In this document: positions 51,508 to 60,832 of the stretch, in pieces
How the letters are laid out: every line of letters begins with the position of its first letter
Position numbering within the stretch: the stretch's first letter is position 1
Assembly: GCA_013214025.1 (NCBI GenBank)
Contig: JABSRN010000002.1
Span: forward strand, 124,001 to 188,000
DNA length: 64,000 nucleotides
From: Polyangiaceae bacterium
GTDB lineage: Bacteria; Myxococcota_A; Polyangia; Polyangiales; Polyangiaceae
Reading direction: 5' to 3'
Notes under the pieces: generated by a model
Databases searched by the model: none
What the model was told of the DNA's origin: nothing
Seen by the model: the letters and a program-made list of their open reading frames with translations, nothing else
Position numbers and translations under genes: made by a program

Positions 51508-52443
51508 CTAGGCGGCTTCTTGTTCGCCGAGGATGCCGCGAAGTCGCGCCATGGCGCGGGAATGCAATTGCGAGATGCGGGGTTCGCTCACACCCAGCAT
51601 TTGCCCCAGATCCTTGAACTTTACGCCGCGGAAGTAGTGCATGGTGACGATTCGTCGCTCGCGGTCCGGCAGTTGAGTGATGGCTTTTTCTAGGGCCTGG
51701 CGGGCGAAGCGGGCGGCGACGGTGGCCTCGATGTCGGATGACGTGGAAGTAGACAGGCAGCGCGCTTGGTCGGTCTCGCTTACCTCGTCGAAGCGCAGCA
51801 CCACGGGGGCGTAGCTACGGGTGGAGCCAGCGGCGGCGGCTTCTGCGGCAGCGGCGCGCGCCCGTCGCGGTAGCCAGTCTTGTGCGCGCAGCTCGTCCAG
51901 GATGGCACCGCGGATGCGAACCCGTACGTACCAGTCGAAATTTCGACCCTTTTCGTGCCCATGTTTGCGGATGGCGTCCCAGAGTCCACTCATGCTAGCG
52001 GCGATTAGGTCGTCGCGAAGTACGTTGCGCGGCAGTTTCCGCTGAAAACCGCCTGCTATTTGTCGCGCCAGAGCGGTGTAGCGGGCGACCAGCTCGTCGG
52101 CTTCCCTCTGGGTGAGCTTTTCGGCTCCTCGCGCCGGTACGTCGGAGTGCGGCTTGCTGTAGGCCGTAAAGTTCGGCGGCGGCATCTCAGATTCAGCCCG
52201 GGAGAGCGCTCGCTCCGGCAATCGCCGTTTGGTCGTTCCCAGCGTCGTCGCTCCGACGGCGCGGCGACGTTTCCGGGTTGCCTTTCGCTGGGTCGCCCCG
52301 GCTTCGCTGACACGGCTCGCCACTGGGACTAAACGTGAGACCTCGACTTTGCAGCGCCGGGCTACTTTACGTGACTTACTGTTGTTCAGGCTGATCGCGA
52401 GGGACTCAGCTTTGGCTTGGACGGTTTCTGACTGTTCGGGCAT
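51508..52443 (-). CDS. sigma-70 family sigma factor, FliA-like, with basic N-terminal extension
   Basis: 311 aa. Region 2 (~residues 115-180): RYTALARQIAGGFQRKLPRN, LIAASMSGLWDAIRKHGHEKGRNFDWYVRVRIRGAILDELR (FliA/WhiG/SigF style). Region 4 (~255-305): ALEKAITQLPDRERRIVTMH YFRGVKFKDLGQMLGVSEPRISQLHSRAM. It has no clear region 3 of the classical length. The first ~105 residues are basic and disordered (KSRKVARRCK, RKATRKRRR), not typical of FliA. No flagellar or anti-sigma gene is adjacent. Targets unknown. Confidence 0.9.
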   Translation of the reverse strand: MPEQSETVQAKAESLAISLNNSKSRKVARRCKVEVSRLVPVASRVSEAGATQRKATRKRRRAVGATTLGTTKRRLPERALSRAESEMPPPNFTAYSKPHSDVPARGAEKLTQREADELVARYTALARQIAGGFQRKLPRNVLRDDLIAASMSGLWDAIRKHGHEKGRNFDWYVRVRIRGAILDELRAQDWLPRRARAAAAEAAAAGSTRSYAPVVLRFDEVSETDQARCLSTSTSSDIEATVAARFARQALEKAITQLPDRERRIVTMHYFRGVKFKDLGQMLGVSEPRISQLHSRAMARLRGILGEQEAA

Positions 52444-52840
52444 CGCTCAGTTCCTAGAGCATTGAACGTGCCATCTTAGAAAAAGCCCTCATTCCACTGT
52501 GGGTCAGCGTTATCACACCATCGCTCTGGGTGATCATTGACCCATGCGAGCCGGGTATTGACGTAGATATCTGGCTGATGACAAATCACCAGGAGTAGGG
52601 CTGGATGACACAGAACCAAGGGAAATAATGTGTTCAAAGAACATGCGACTGCGTTTGAGGGTGGATGACCCTGCTTCTAGGGTGGCCTTGCCCCATGGGT
52701 AGAAGCGACCCCAGGCGCAGCGCGGCACACAACGGATGTGGTTTTGTTCTGAGCGGCCATTAACAGCTCCCAACGAGTCGAGGCAGCCAAGAGCTGACGT
52801 GCCGGTGTTGGGCCTGTGACAGTGCTGGAGGCGGCGCGCG
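52444..52840. other. intergenic stretch, 397 bp
   Basis: Between the sigma factor start and the LysM-DUF882 gene end. One minus-strand frame reads HQPDIYVNTRLAWVND HPERWCDNADPQWNEGFF up to a stop near 52478, possibly the end of a decayed gene; I do not recognise it. No clear promoter or terminator. Confidence 0.3.
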
Positions 52841-53743
52841 CTAGGGTGTGGCGGAGTCCGTTGCCGTCGCCGAGCGCGCTTTGGGACGATGCTGAGGTGC
52901 TTCTCCGGCTCGGGAGTAGTCGGTCCACTGGGTTCCGGTGGCCCGAACGTCGACGTGCACGAAGGTGGAGTTGGGGTAAGCGCCGACACCCAGGTTGGGC
53001 AGGGTGTACAGGTAGGCGGCTAGAGCTTCGTTTGGCACCCCGGGGATCGACAGGTCAACGGCACGACCGTGTTTGTGACGGGAGGCACGGGCGTAGGAGT
53101 GCTTCCGAAAACCGCTGACGATCTTCAGCGGTCGGCCACCGAAACGGTCACTGACCTTCACGATAAGTCGGATCAATTGGGGGTCGATGGCGATGGATTC
53201 GCCCGTTCGCCACGATGCCAACACCTTCCGGAATGCCTTGTGGGCCCTGCGAGGTACCCGATTCCCCTTCACGATGGCGAAGCCCGACCAGGAACGACCT
53301 GTTCCTTTTAGGACCACATATCCGGGGCGGCGAGCGGGGCGGGCGTATTTGCGCCAGCGGATCTTAGCTTTTGTCTTGGCCTTTCTCTTTCTCTTCTGAA
53401 CGCTCGTGGAGCGCCGGGCGGAATTGTCCTTGGACTTGCCGAGTTGTTTATCGAAGCGACCGTCGCGGAGCAGTTTGGCTGCTTTTTTTCCGTCCTGATC
53501 TTTTTGGCTGGGAATCACCAAACGCTGCTTGGGTTTTATCTTGTGAGACTGAGACAGCCCATTGGCCGTGAGGATGGCGGCGACTGGGATATTGTAGCGC
53601 TTGGCGATTTTACCGAGGGTTTGCCCTGAATAAATCGTGTGAACGACCGCGCGGTCGAAGTTTTTTTCGCGCGCCGCCTGGGCGTATTGGGGGGCGAGAG
53701 CCAGCAGGGCCCCCAACAAGAGGGTCGAAATCAGCCGCTGCAT
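52841..53743 (-). CDS. secreted LysM - DUF882 (peptidase M15-type) protein
   Basis: 300 aa from ATG 53743, just ahead of a signal peptide (MQRLISTLLLGALLALAPQY). LysM domain at ~35-80 (HTIYSGQTLGKIAKRYNIPV AAILTANGL, peptidoglycan binding). Basic linker (KRKRKAKTKAKIRWRK), then a DUF882/YcbK-like C-terminal domain with SGFRKHSYARASRHKHGRAVDLSIPG and VHVDVR, whose His/Asp residues are the zinc ligands of M15-type peptidases. Probably cuts or remodels peptidoglycan. Divergent from pilM across a 130-bp gap. Confidence 0.88.
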   Translation of the reverse strand: MQRLISTLLLGALLALAPQYAQAAREKNFDRAVVHTIYSGQTLGKIAKRYNIPVAAILTANGLSQSHKIKPKQRLVIPSQKDQDGKKAAKLLRDGRFDKQLGKSKDNSARRSTSVQKRKRKAKTKAKIRWRKYARPARRPGYVVLKGTGRSWSGFAIVKGNRVPRRAHKAFRKVLASWRTGESIAIDPQLIRLIVKVSDRFGGRPLKIVSGFRKHSYARASRHKHGRAVDLSIPGVPNEALAAYLYTLPNLGVGAYPNSTFVHVDVRATGTQWTDYSRAGEAPQHRPKARSATATDSATP

Positions 53744-53873
53744 ATGGAACCGAGGCCCAGAGACCCCCAGATGTGTCCCCCTGTTTTTTGACGGCTGAGG
53801 TCGGAGAGTGACAAACTTTCTTTCGCGTGCCGGCATGGCGCAATACGCCGAGGCAAGGGCAGAGTGAGGAAGC

Positions 53874-54950
53874 ATGGGTGAAGGGAAAAACTTAGTTGGG
53901 GTCGATATCGGATCAAGTTCGGTAAAGGTCTGCCAGCTGAAGGAAACTCGGAAGGGCTATCAGCTCTTACGGCTGGGATACGCGGCCCTTCCCCCGCAGA
54001 CCATTGTGGATGGTCAGGTGATGGACGCGGGCACGGTTGTCGATACCCTTCAGCGGGTTTTCGAGGAAGCGAAAATTCGCCGCGGAGCTCAGGTTGGCCT
54101 GAGCGTCTCGGGCCAGAGCGTGATTATTCGTAAGATCACGGTGCCGATGATGACCTCGGCGGAGCTAGAAGAGCAGATCCACTGGGAGGCTGAGCAGCAT
54201 ATTCCCTTCGACATCAAGGATGTACAGGTGGACTACCAAGTTCTAAGGCGGCGTCCCGAGGCGAGCCAAATGGACTTGCTCCTGGTGGCAGCTAAGCGCG
54301 ACCAGATCCAAGATTACGCCCAGCTAGCGCGGGACGCGAAGCTGAAGCCTGTGGTTTGCGACATTGACGCGTTCACTGTGCAGAATTTGTTCGAGATGTC
54401 TCGCGGGCTTCCGCCGGACCAGACCTTCGCGTTGATCAACATCGGGGCGAGCCTGTCCTCGCTGAACATCATCACGAACGGGGTGAGCGCGTTTACCCGT
54501 GAGATCGCCAATGGTGGGAACGTCATCACTGAAGAGATTCAGAAACAGATGAACGTTCCCCAGGAGCAGGCGGAAACCTACAAGTGTGGTGGCGGAAAGC
54601 CGGTAGACGGCGAAACTCAGGGCATGGTCCCTGGCCAGGTCGTCGAGGTCATCGAATCGGTGACGGATTCGATCGCCGCCGAGATCCAACGGAGTTTGGA
54701 CTTTTTCATGGCTACCAGCGGCGAGGGCGAGATTTCTCGCATCTACATTACCGGTGGCTCCGCGAACCTCGCGACACTGGCTTCTGCTATTGAGCGGCGC
54801 GCCAGAGTGCCCGTGGAAGTGTGGGTACCGACGGAGCGCATCATCGTCGAAGCCAAAGAAGTGAACCGTGAGATTCTCCAGGAGCGTGCGGCTCAACTTT
54901 CGGTCGCCCTCGGCTTGGCGCTCCGCAAGGACCGGGAGACCCGAGTATGA
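53874..54950 (+). CDS. pilM: type IV pilus assembly protein PilM
   Basis: 358 aa. The actin-like/SHS2 ATPase fold with LVGVDIGSSSVKVCQLKE, VGLSVSGQSVIIRKITVPMM and YITGGSANLATL (phosphate-binding). Cytoplasmic protein that binds the PilN tail and forms the inner-membrane alignment complex. First of four genes overlapping by 1-4 bp (PilMNOP), so a single operon. Confidence 0.95.
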   Translation: MGEGKNLVGVDIGSSSVKVCQLKETRKGYQLLRLGYAALPPQTIVDGQVMDAGTVVDTLQRVFEEAKIRRGAQVGLSVSGQSVIIRKITVPMMTSAELEEQIHWEAEQHIPFDIKDVQVDYQVLRRRPEASQMDLLLVAAKRDQIQDYAQLARDAKLKPVVCDIDAFTVQNLFEMSRGLPPDQTFALINIGASLSSLNIITNGVSAFTREIANGGNVITEEIQKQMNVPQEQAETYKCGGGKPVDGETQGMVPGQVVEVIESVTDSIAAEIQRSLDFFMATSGEGEISRIYITGGSANLATLASAIERRARVPVEVWVPTERIIVEAKEVNREILQERAAQLSVALGLALRKDRETRV

Positions 54951-55564
54951 TTAAGATCAACTTACTCCCCCAGAAGCGGCGCGCCCAAGCGGAAGGCAGC
55001 CAGCTTTGGTTGGTTGTCATTCTGTTGCTGGTGACCCTTGAGGCCATCGGTTTGTTCGTGTTCCACGCGACCAAACAGGAGGAACTCGAGTCCCAGGAGC
55101 GGAAAAACAAAGAGCTCAGCAGCCAAATCGCTCAGTCGAAAGCTCTTGTCCAAAACCACAACGACGTGACGGGCAAATTGAAGGATCTGCGCGCCCGAGA
55201 GGACGCGATCTCCAAACTACAGAGTGCGAGAACAGGTCCCACGGCCGTCTTGCTTGAGCTGGCACGCTTGCTCACGCCTGGCCGCGGGCCGAGTGTCGAT
55301 CCCGACCACATCGCGCAGCTTCGCCGGGAGAACCCGCTGCAGGTATACAATCCGAACTGGGATGGTCGCCGCGTCTGGCTGGAGAGTTTCAAGGAAAAAG
55401 GTCTCAAGGTTGCCCTAAAGGGCCTGGCTAGAGACGCAGAAGACGTGAGTGAACTGGCGCGCCGAATGGATCTCTCCAACTATTTTTACGAAGTGAAAAT
55501 CCGCAAGGGGAAACGGTCGGCTAGCATGGTCAAGTTTGAGCTGAGGGCGCGGGTGAGATACTAA
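54947..55564 (+). CDS. pilN: type IV pilus assembly protein PilN
   Basis: 205 aa. Starts MIKINLLPQKRRAQ, the PilM-binding 'INLLP' motif of PilN, then one membrane helix (LWLVVILLLVTLEAIGLFVF), a coiled coil (~50-90) and a periplasmic ferredoxin-like domain. It overlaps pilM by 4 bp. Confidence 0.95.
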   Translation: MIKINLLPQKRRAQAEGSQLWLVVILLLVTLEAIGLFVFHATKQEELESQERKNKELSSQIAQSKALVQNHNDVTGKLKDLRAREDAISKLQSARTGPTAVLLELARLLTPGRGPSVDPDHIAQLRRENPLQVYNPNWDGRRVWLESFKEKGLKVALKGLARDAEDVSELARRMDLSNYFYEVKIRKGKRSASMVKFELRARVRY

Positions 55565-56157
55565 TGGCTAAGCAAAGTCCTTTGGCTAAGCTGCCCGCTG
55601 CAGCGAAGTTCGGTGTCGGTGGTCTGCTTATCGTACTCACTGCCCTTGTGTACTTTATCGTGTTTTTTAGCGATTTGGACACGAGCGTTAGCTCCGCGCA
55701 GAACAAGGAAACCAAACTTCGTTCGGACTTGGCCGGAGCGCGGGCGGCGGAGCACGCCTACCAGAAAGACCTCGCCGAGTTGGCGGACCGCGAGCAACGG
55801 CAACGGGATCTGAACAAGATCCTACCGGCGACGACGGAATATCCCGCGTTCCTGAGTGCGATTCAGGCGGTATCGAACAGCGCCGGCATCACCCTGCTTT
55901 CCTGGAGTCCCAGCAAGGAGGTCTCGGGTCCGTACTACGCCAAGGTCCCGATGAAGCTGGTAATCAAGGGCCGTTATCACCAGATTGCGAAGTTCTTCTA
56001 CAACGTGGGTCAGCTCGATCGCATCATCAACATGGAAAATATCACCGTGGGTAAACCTGACATTACGGGCGATGAAGTGAAGCTGAACGTAAGTGTGCTC
56101 GCCACTGCGTTTCACTCTGGTGTGAAGAAGAAAAAGAAGAAGAAGGGTGCCCGCTGA
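55564..56157 (+). CDS. pilO: type IV pilus assembly protein PilO
   Basis: 197 aa. One membrane helix (FGVGGLLIVLTALVYFIVFF), a coiled coil, then the PilO domain (TTEYPAFLSAIQAVSNSAGI ... VIKGRYHQIAKFFYNVGQL). It pairs with PilN in the periplasm. The tail is Lys-rich (KKKKKKK). Start overlaps the pilN stop by 1 bp (TAATG). Confidence 0.94.
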   Translation: MAKQSPLAKLPAAAKFGVGGLLIVLTALVYFIVFFSDLDTSVSSAQNKETKLRSDLAGARAAEHAYQKDLAELADREQRQRDLNKILPATTEYPAFLSAIQAVSNSAGITLLSWSPSKEVSGPYYAKVPMKLVIKGRYHQIAKFFYNVGQLDRIINMENITVGKPDITGDEVKLNVSVLATAFHSGVKKKKKKKGAR

Positions 56158-56735
56158 TGCGCACCGCAACGCTGACAGTTATTTTCTTATCGCTATCCGT
56201 TCTGGTGGCCTGCGAAGAAGAAACCACCACCGAGGCTGGTGCAGCGGCCGCAGCGCCCCCGCCCAAGCAGAAGGCTAAGAAAGTCGAGGTCGTTGCCGAA
56301 GCGCCGCCTAAGGTGGAGTTTCAGGAAATCGATTTCACTGAAACAGAGCGCAGTCGCGATCCCTTTCGTTCCTTCGAAAAGATGTTCGAGGAAGAAGCGA
56401 AGACTCGAGTTCGCTCCCAGCGTGAAGTATTACTCGACGAGTACTCTGTGGATGAGTTGAAGCTCATCGGAATTGTTTCTCGCATCCACCCCGCGCGCGC
56501 CATGCTGGTCGATCCCCACGGAACCGGCCACGTGGTGAGCCGAGGGCAGTTTGTCGGTCGCGCCGAAGTTGTGGCTGGCGGAACCTCTGGTGCATCGTAC
56601 GAAATCAACTGGCGCGTCGATCGCGTTCGGGATTCGGACATTGTGCTCGTGCGAGAGGATCCGGCCAATCCCGATGTGCCGAGCGCGACTCGAGTGATCG
56701 TTCTGCATCCCGAAGACACCGTCGCCCAGCGATAG
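56157..56735 (+). CDS. pilP: pilus lipoprotein PilP
   Basis: 192 aa. Lipoprotein signal TLTVIFLSLSVLVACEEE (lipobox LVAC), an Ala/Pro/Lys-rich linker, and the PilP domain DEYSVDELKLIGIVSRIHPA ... MLVDPHGTGHVVSRGQFVGR. It links the PilNO complex to the PilQ secretin. The ATG overlaps the pilO stop. Confidence 0.94.
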   Translation: MRTATLTVIFLSLSVLVACEEETTTEAGAAAAAPPPKQKAKKVEVVAEAPPKVEFQEIDFTETERSRDPFRSFEKMFEEEAKTRVRSQREVLLDEYSVDELKLIGIVSRIHPARAMLVDPHGTGHVVSRGQFVGRAEVVAGGTSGASYEINWRVDRVRDSDIVLVREDPANPDVPSATRVIVLHPEDTVAQR

Positions 56736-57063
56736 CGTCGGGTGTCCCCGTGAATCCACGGCATCCGATGGTTGGGTCTCGGACCGGCTCTGCTTCGTCA
56801 GTGTCAGCCGCGTGCCGAGCGTAGTTCGGACCCCTGAGCGGGAGAGCCCGGCAGACGGCGTGGTCGGGAGCCGCGGTGCTCCGTCCAGATCACGCCGTCT
56901 GCCGGGGACCCGGAGCCGTCGTGCTCATGCTGGCTGTTGAGGTCCGGTCACTCTTTTCGCCCGGAATTTGTTCCCGATGGACGCTCCAGGCTACGGTTGG
57001 GAGTCGAAGCCTAGGAAGACCTGCGATGGCCCTCCTACGCTCACCTTACGGAGCCCGGCGAAC
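56736..57063. other. pilP-pilQ spacer, 328 bp, with large inverted repeat
   Basis: Unusual gap within an otherwise tight pil operon. Arms CCCGGCAGACGGCGTG (56847-56862) and CACGCCGTCTGCCGGG (56891-56906) are exact complements around a 28-nt loop that has its own short stem. A terminator, attenuator or RNA-processing site is possible; no T-run follows. Remainder unremarkable. Confidence 0.6.
56847..56906. promoter_or_regulatory. 16-bp-arm inverted repeat between pilP and pilQ
   Basis: Perfect 16-bp arms and a 28-nt loop. On RNA it would be a long stem about 160 nt before the pilQ start and could modulate read-through into pilQ. Confidence 0.7.
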
Positions 57064-59448
57064 ATGAGCTTGATCCCATTGTCACTCGACAAAAAAACGC
57101 TTACAACTATGGAAAACAACAAGGCTTTTTCCTCCACTGGCCGAGGCCCCATGGGCGCGCGACGCTCGCAGTGGTGGGTGTGTTTGCTGGTTGCCGGCGC
57201 GATGTGCACGGCCCCGGTAGCCCTCGCTGCGAGTCGCTCGGCGACAGACGTCCAATTGAGTCCCAGTGGTACATCTGGTGGCGCCGAGCTCGTCGTCAGC
57301 TTCGACAAGGTGCCTGCTTATTCAGCGCGCCTCGCCAAGGGCGGCAAACGGCTGATCATAGATGTGCCGGATTCCGACATCGAAGGAGCACCGCCAGCGA
57401 TTGTGGATGGCGTGGGCATAGTGGGTGGCGTGCTCACCCAGGCCTTTCAGTCCGGCAAGAGTCAAGTCACGCGGGTGCTCGTCACTCTCAAGGAGGAAGC
57501 GAAGTACTCCGTGCGGGTTCAGGGCAAGACGCTCGTTATCCGGTTTGAGCCGGGTAAGGCCGGGGTCGTCGATTCTGTCAACAAGCCAGGCAAGGCTCGA
57601 CCCGCCGCTGGGGCTACCGGCGTAACAGACGTACGTTTTCGTCACGATCCGCGGGTGGACCGCGTGCTCATCGAGCTGTCGAGTGGAACCGAGTACCGTC
57701 TGCTCCGGGAGAGGGCAGGCCGAAGTCGACTGCGCATTGAGACCGCCGCACTACCGGAGTCATTGGAGCGAACCTTGGACGTTTCGGCATTCGGCGGTTC
57801 TGTTCGGGGGGTTTCGAGCTACCGGACGAGAATTCGCGGAAAATCCGTAACGATGATCGAGGTGGACCGGGAAGAGGGCCTTCGCAGCGCCCTAGAGAAA
57901 ACCGGCTCCACTCTGGCCTGGTCTTTTTATCGACCGGGAGCCGTACATTCTTCGGTGAGTGGCATTGCGACCGATGGCGGAATTGCCCGCAAGAGCCGAA
58001 CCATCCACATGGAACGCGACTACTTGGACCTTCCCGAGGTGGTGACCCGTGTGGATGAATCCGCGTTGGCGGTGACGGAGACCGTCACCGAAGGCGACCA
58101 AGCTTCAGCCTTCACGCCGGCACTTGCCGGTCAGCCCCGACCGCGGTTTCAAGGTCGACGAATCGATCTCGACCTCAAAGACGCCGACATTCATAACGTG
58201 TTGCGTCTGTTGGCCGATGTTGGGCGCATCAACATCGTCACGGCCGACAATGTTAAAGGCAGCGTTACCATCCGAATGAAGAACGTTCCTTGGGGCCAGG
58301 CCCTGGAGACGGTCTTGCAGGCTAAGAAGCTCGGCATGGTCCAGAAGGGCTCCATCGTCCGCGTCGCGCCGCAATCCGAGCTCGACAAGGAGCGGACTTT
58401 GGCCATCGCGCGGGCCAAACAACAACTCGCTCTGGCTCCGTTGGAGACCCGCATCATTCCGGTGAGCTACGCGGATGCCGCCAGCATTCAGCAGCGAGCA
58501 GCAGACCTCCTGTCCTCGCGCGGAACCATCGCCGTTGACGAACGAACGAACGTAATGATTGCTCGGGATGTTGTCGGCAATTTGGCGCAAATCGAGGAAC
58601 TCACTCACTCCTTGGATACGCAGACTCCCCAGGTGTTGATCGAAGCTCGAATCGTGGAAGCGACCAGCCGCTATCTTCGTGAGTCCGGCATCCAGTGGGG
58701 TGGCGATGTGAACTTCTCGCCTGCGACGGGTAACCCCACTGGCTTGGCCTTCCCTAGCTCGATCGGCATTGCCGGTGGCGCGAGTGACGGTCAGACGCCC
58801 ACGGCAGGTCTGTCACCGTTTCAGAATACCGTGACCAACCCGAACTTTGCGGTCAATATGCCAGCTGCCACGGGTACTGGCGCTGGTGGTGCGATTGGCT
58901 TCACCTTCGGCTCTATCGACAACACCCTGAACTTGAACCTTCGGCTGTCGGCTGCTGAGACCCGAGGCATGTTGCGTATCCTAAGCAGTCCGCGCGTGCT
59001 CACCCTGGATAACAAGCAGGCCAAGATCAGTCAGGGCACCCTGATTCCGTTCTCTCAGGTAAGCGCCCAGGGCGTGCAAACCACCTTTCAGAACGCGAAG
59101 ATGGAACTCAAAGTGCTCCCCCACGTCACCGCTGACGGAAGCGTCTCCATGCACGTTAAGGTTAGCCGGGACGAGCCGGACTTCAACCAGACTTCGGCCC
59201 GCGGCGATCCGACCATCCTCAAGCGGGAGGTCGAAACGGATCTGCTCGTGATGGACGGCCACACCGCAGTCATTGGCGGGATTTTCACCCGCAACAGTGG
59301 TCGTAACCGTGACCAGGTTCCGTTCTTTGGCGATATCCCCTTGCTGGGCCTGCTGTTTCAGCACCGCAGCGAGAGCGATATTCGGTCTGAGCTGGTGGTG
59401 TTCATCACTCCTCGCATCGTCAACCGCGCCGAGTCTCTCGGCCGCTAG
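57064..59448 (+). CDS. pilQ: type IV pilus secretin PilQ
   Basis: 794 aa from ATG 57064; other in-frame starts are ATG 57109 and 57151, and the frame is open from 56968. Signal peptide near CLLVAGAMCTAPVALAASRS. Two AMIN-like domains (~ELVVSFDKVPAYSARLAKG and VTDVRFRHDPRVDRVLIELS), then STN/N0 domain (RIDLDLKDADIHNVLRLLAD), N1, and the secretin barrel: VLIEARIVEATSRYLRESGI, FGSIDNTLNLNLRLSAAETR and the C-terminal block FFGDIPLLGLLFQHRSESDI. It forms the outer-membrane pore for the pilus. Confidence 0.95.
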   Translation: MSLIPLSLDKKTLTTMENNKAFSSTGRGPMGARRSQWWVCLLVAGAMCTAPVALAASRSATDVQLSPSGTSGGAELVVSFDKVPAYSARLAKGGKRLIIDVPDSDIEGAPPAIVDGVGIVGGVLTQAFQSGKSQVTRVLVTLKEEAKYSVRVQGKTLVIRFEPGKAGVVDSVNKPGKARPAAGATGVTDVRFRHDPRVDRVLIELSSGTEYRLLRERAGRSRLRIETAALPESLERTLDVSAFGGSVRGVSSYRTRIRGKSVTMIEVDREEGLRSALEKTGSTLAWSFYRPGAVHSSVSGIATDGGIARKSRTIHMERDYLDLPEVVTRVDESALAVTETVTEGDQASAFTPALAGQPRPRFQGRRIDLDLKDADIHNVLRLLADVGRINIVTADNVKGSVTIRMKNVPWGQALETVLQAKKLGMVQKGSIVRVAPQSELDKERTLAIARAKQQLALAPLETRIIPVSYADAASIQQRAADLLSSRGTIAVDERTNVMIARDVVGNLAQIEELTHSLDTQTPQVLIEARIVEATSRYLRESGIQWGGDVNFSPATGNPTGLAFPSSIGIAGGASDGQTPTAGLSPFQNTVTNPNFAVNMPAATGTGAGGAIGFTFGSIDNTLNLNLRLSAAETRGMLRILSSPRVLTLDNKQAKISQGTLIPFSQVSAQGVQTTFQNAKMELKVLPHVTADGSVSMHVKVSRDEPDFNQTSARGDPTILKREVETDLLVMDGHTAVIGGIFTRNSGRNRDQVPFFGDIPLLGLLFQHRSESDIRSELVVFITPRIVNRAESLGR

Positions 59449-59525
59449 TTCGCTAGCCAGCGACTGCCGATCAAGCCTACGGGCTTGGGCGGTTTCGGTT
59501 TGTGAGCCGGCGAAGTCGGCAGAGT

Positions 59526-60719
59526 TCAGGCTTCGCCGTCGCCCGGCAGGCTGAAATCTGCCGGGCGAGCGATCGCCGCATCCACCACAGTCCCGATGGC
59601 GTGGGCGTCGACGTTCGTCCAGTAGACGTGCCAGTCGTCGCGACGAAGCATTCCGTCGCAAAGCTTCAAGTACCAGTTTTGAACCGGGTTGCCTGGCCGC
59701 GCGCGCCAGTACACCGACGGATACTCGCGGGTCATCTCGTCCCAGAGGTCCCGGGCCAGGCCTTCGCCTTGGGCGACCCGGCGGACGGCGAATTTAGTGA
59801 GAAAAGGCGCTACAGGAGATGACTCCAGGATGGCCACGGCGCGGTAGTTTTCTTCGATGTAGAGGCTCTGAGGGGGGCGAGCGAAAAGCTCCGGCCCCAG
59901 CGTTTTGTTGAAGCTCGTTTCGAGCAGCGCTCGCAGCCTCGCGCAGTCTACTGTGTCGTAGGATTTGTGGCGCTGGATCTGAGAGCCCCGACGAATGAGT
60001 GTGCCGGCGCCGCGGACCGTGAACAACTCGGCAAGCAAGTTCAGTGGCGACGCCAGGCTTACAACAAAGCGGCTGCTATCTTGAGCTCGAAGTAACTCAG
60101 CGGCGAGTCGCACGAGCCGCTGGTCGTCGCTCCCTAGCCTGGGTATCAAGCTTGTCTCGTCGCTCATCAGATTCACCAGCGAGATAACTTCGGTAGACTG
60201 CTGCCCGGATGCTGGCTGAGGGACTAGCCCGCCGTGCCTTCGGAGTATCACCAGCTTGGAACTCCCTAAATCTCTGGTGAGTGAAGCCAGCGCTGCGAAT
60301 CGGGATTCGGCTGTGCTACCCGATTCGCTGTCCACCGAGACCACGGGCAGCGCCGTCTGATCTAGCGTATTTCGTAATTTTTGGGTGGCGAAGCTGTCGC
60401 CGGTGGAGCTTAGCTCGACACTCACTCCGGCGGAAGCGAGGGCATCCGTCAGCATTTTCGCACCCTCGGGGGATTGTTCGGGATCAAATAATCCGAGAAC
60501 GATCGGGGCATAGAGCCCGAGCTCCGTCAGAAAGCGCAGCTGCTCGACCAGGCTCCCTAGGGCGTATCGAACGACTGAAGCTTCCACCGCGATCACTGCG
60601 AATTCGCTCCGGGGCAGATCTCGGAACAGTTTCAGGTAAAATTCCGCATCGGCGCGCTTACCGACGCTTTTGAGGAACGTGAGCACGACCTCGGCTGAAT
60701 TTGGCTTAACGGGGGGCAC
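59526..60719 (-). CDS. N-acetylglutamate synthase-type protein with degenerate kinase domain
   Basis: 397 aa from GTG 60719. N-terminal ~250 residues resemble the amino-acid-kinase domain of NAGS/NAGK (LTFLKSVGKRADAEFYLKLF, FAVIAVEASVVRYALGSLVE, ELGLYAPIVLGLFDP). But the ATP-site 'KxGG' reads VEASVV and the later 'G.GP' part is also changed. The C-terminal ~140 residues are the NAT domain: LTKFAVRRVAQGEGLARDLW and VYWRARPGNPVQNWYLKLCD, with the 'WR.R..NP...WY...DG' signature. So acetyl transfer (first step of arginine synthesis) is likely and kinase activity is not. Confidence 0.88.
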   Translation of the reverse strand: MPPVKPNSAEVVLTFLKSVGKRADAEFYLKLFRDLPRSEFAVIAVEASVVRYALGSLVEQLRFLTELGLYAPIVLGLFDPEQSPEGAKMLTDALASAGVSVELSSTGDSFATQKLRNTLDQTALPVVSVDSESGSTAESRFAALASLTRDLGSSKLVILRRHGGLVPQPASGQQSTEVISLVNLMSDETSLIPRLGSDDQRLVRLAAELLRAQDSSRFVVSLASPLNLLAELFTVRGAGTLIRRGSQIQRHKSYDTVDCARLRALLETSFNKTLGPELFARPPQSLYIEENYRAVAILESSPVAPFLTKFAVRRVAQGEGLARDLWDEMTREYPSVYWRARPGNPVQNWYLKLCDGMLRRDDWHVYWTNVDAHAIGTVVDAAIARPADFSLPGDGEA

Positions 60720-60832
60720 GGGACTGTTGATACGGAGCGATTAGGTGGACGGCCCCGGGTTCTAGCCTGCCCCTCGCGGCCCGAGCAAGCCGGGGTCTTG
60801 TTTCTTGATGACCAACACCCGGGGCGTTAATG

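Noticed and set aside
52534-52989. 151-aa frame upstream of LysM-DUF882 end
   Set aside because: Overlaps the real gene in another frame and has Pro/Ser-rich shadow composition.
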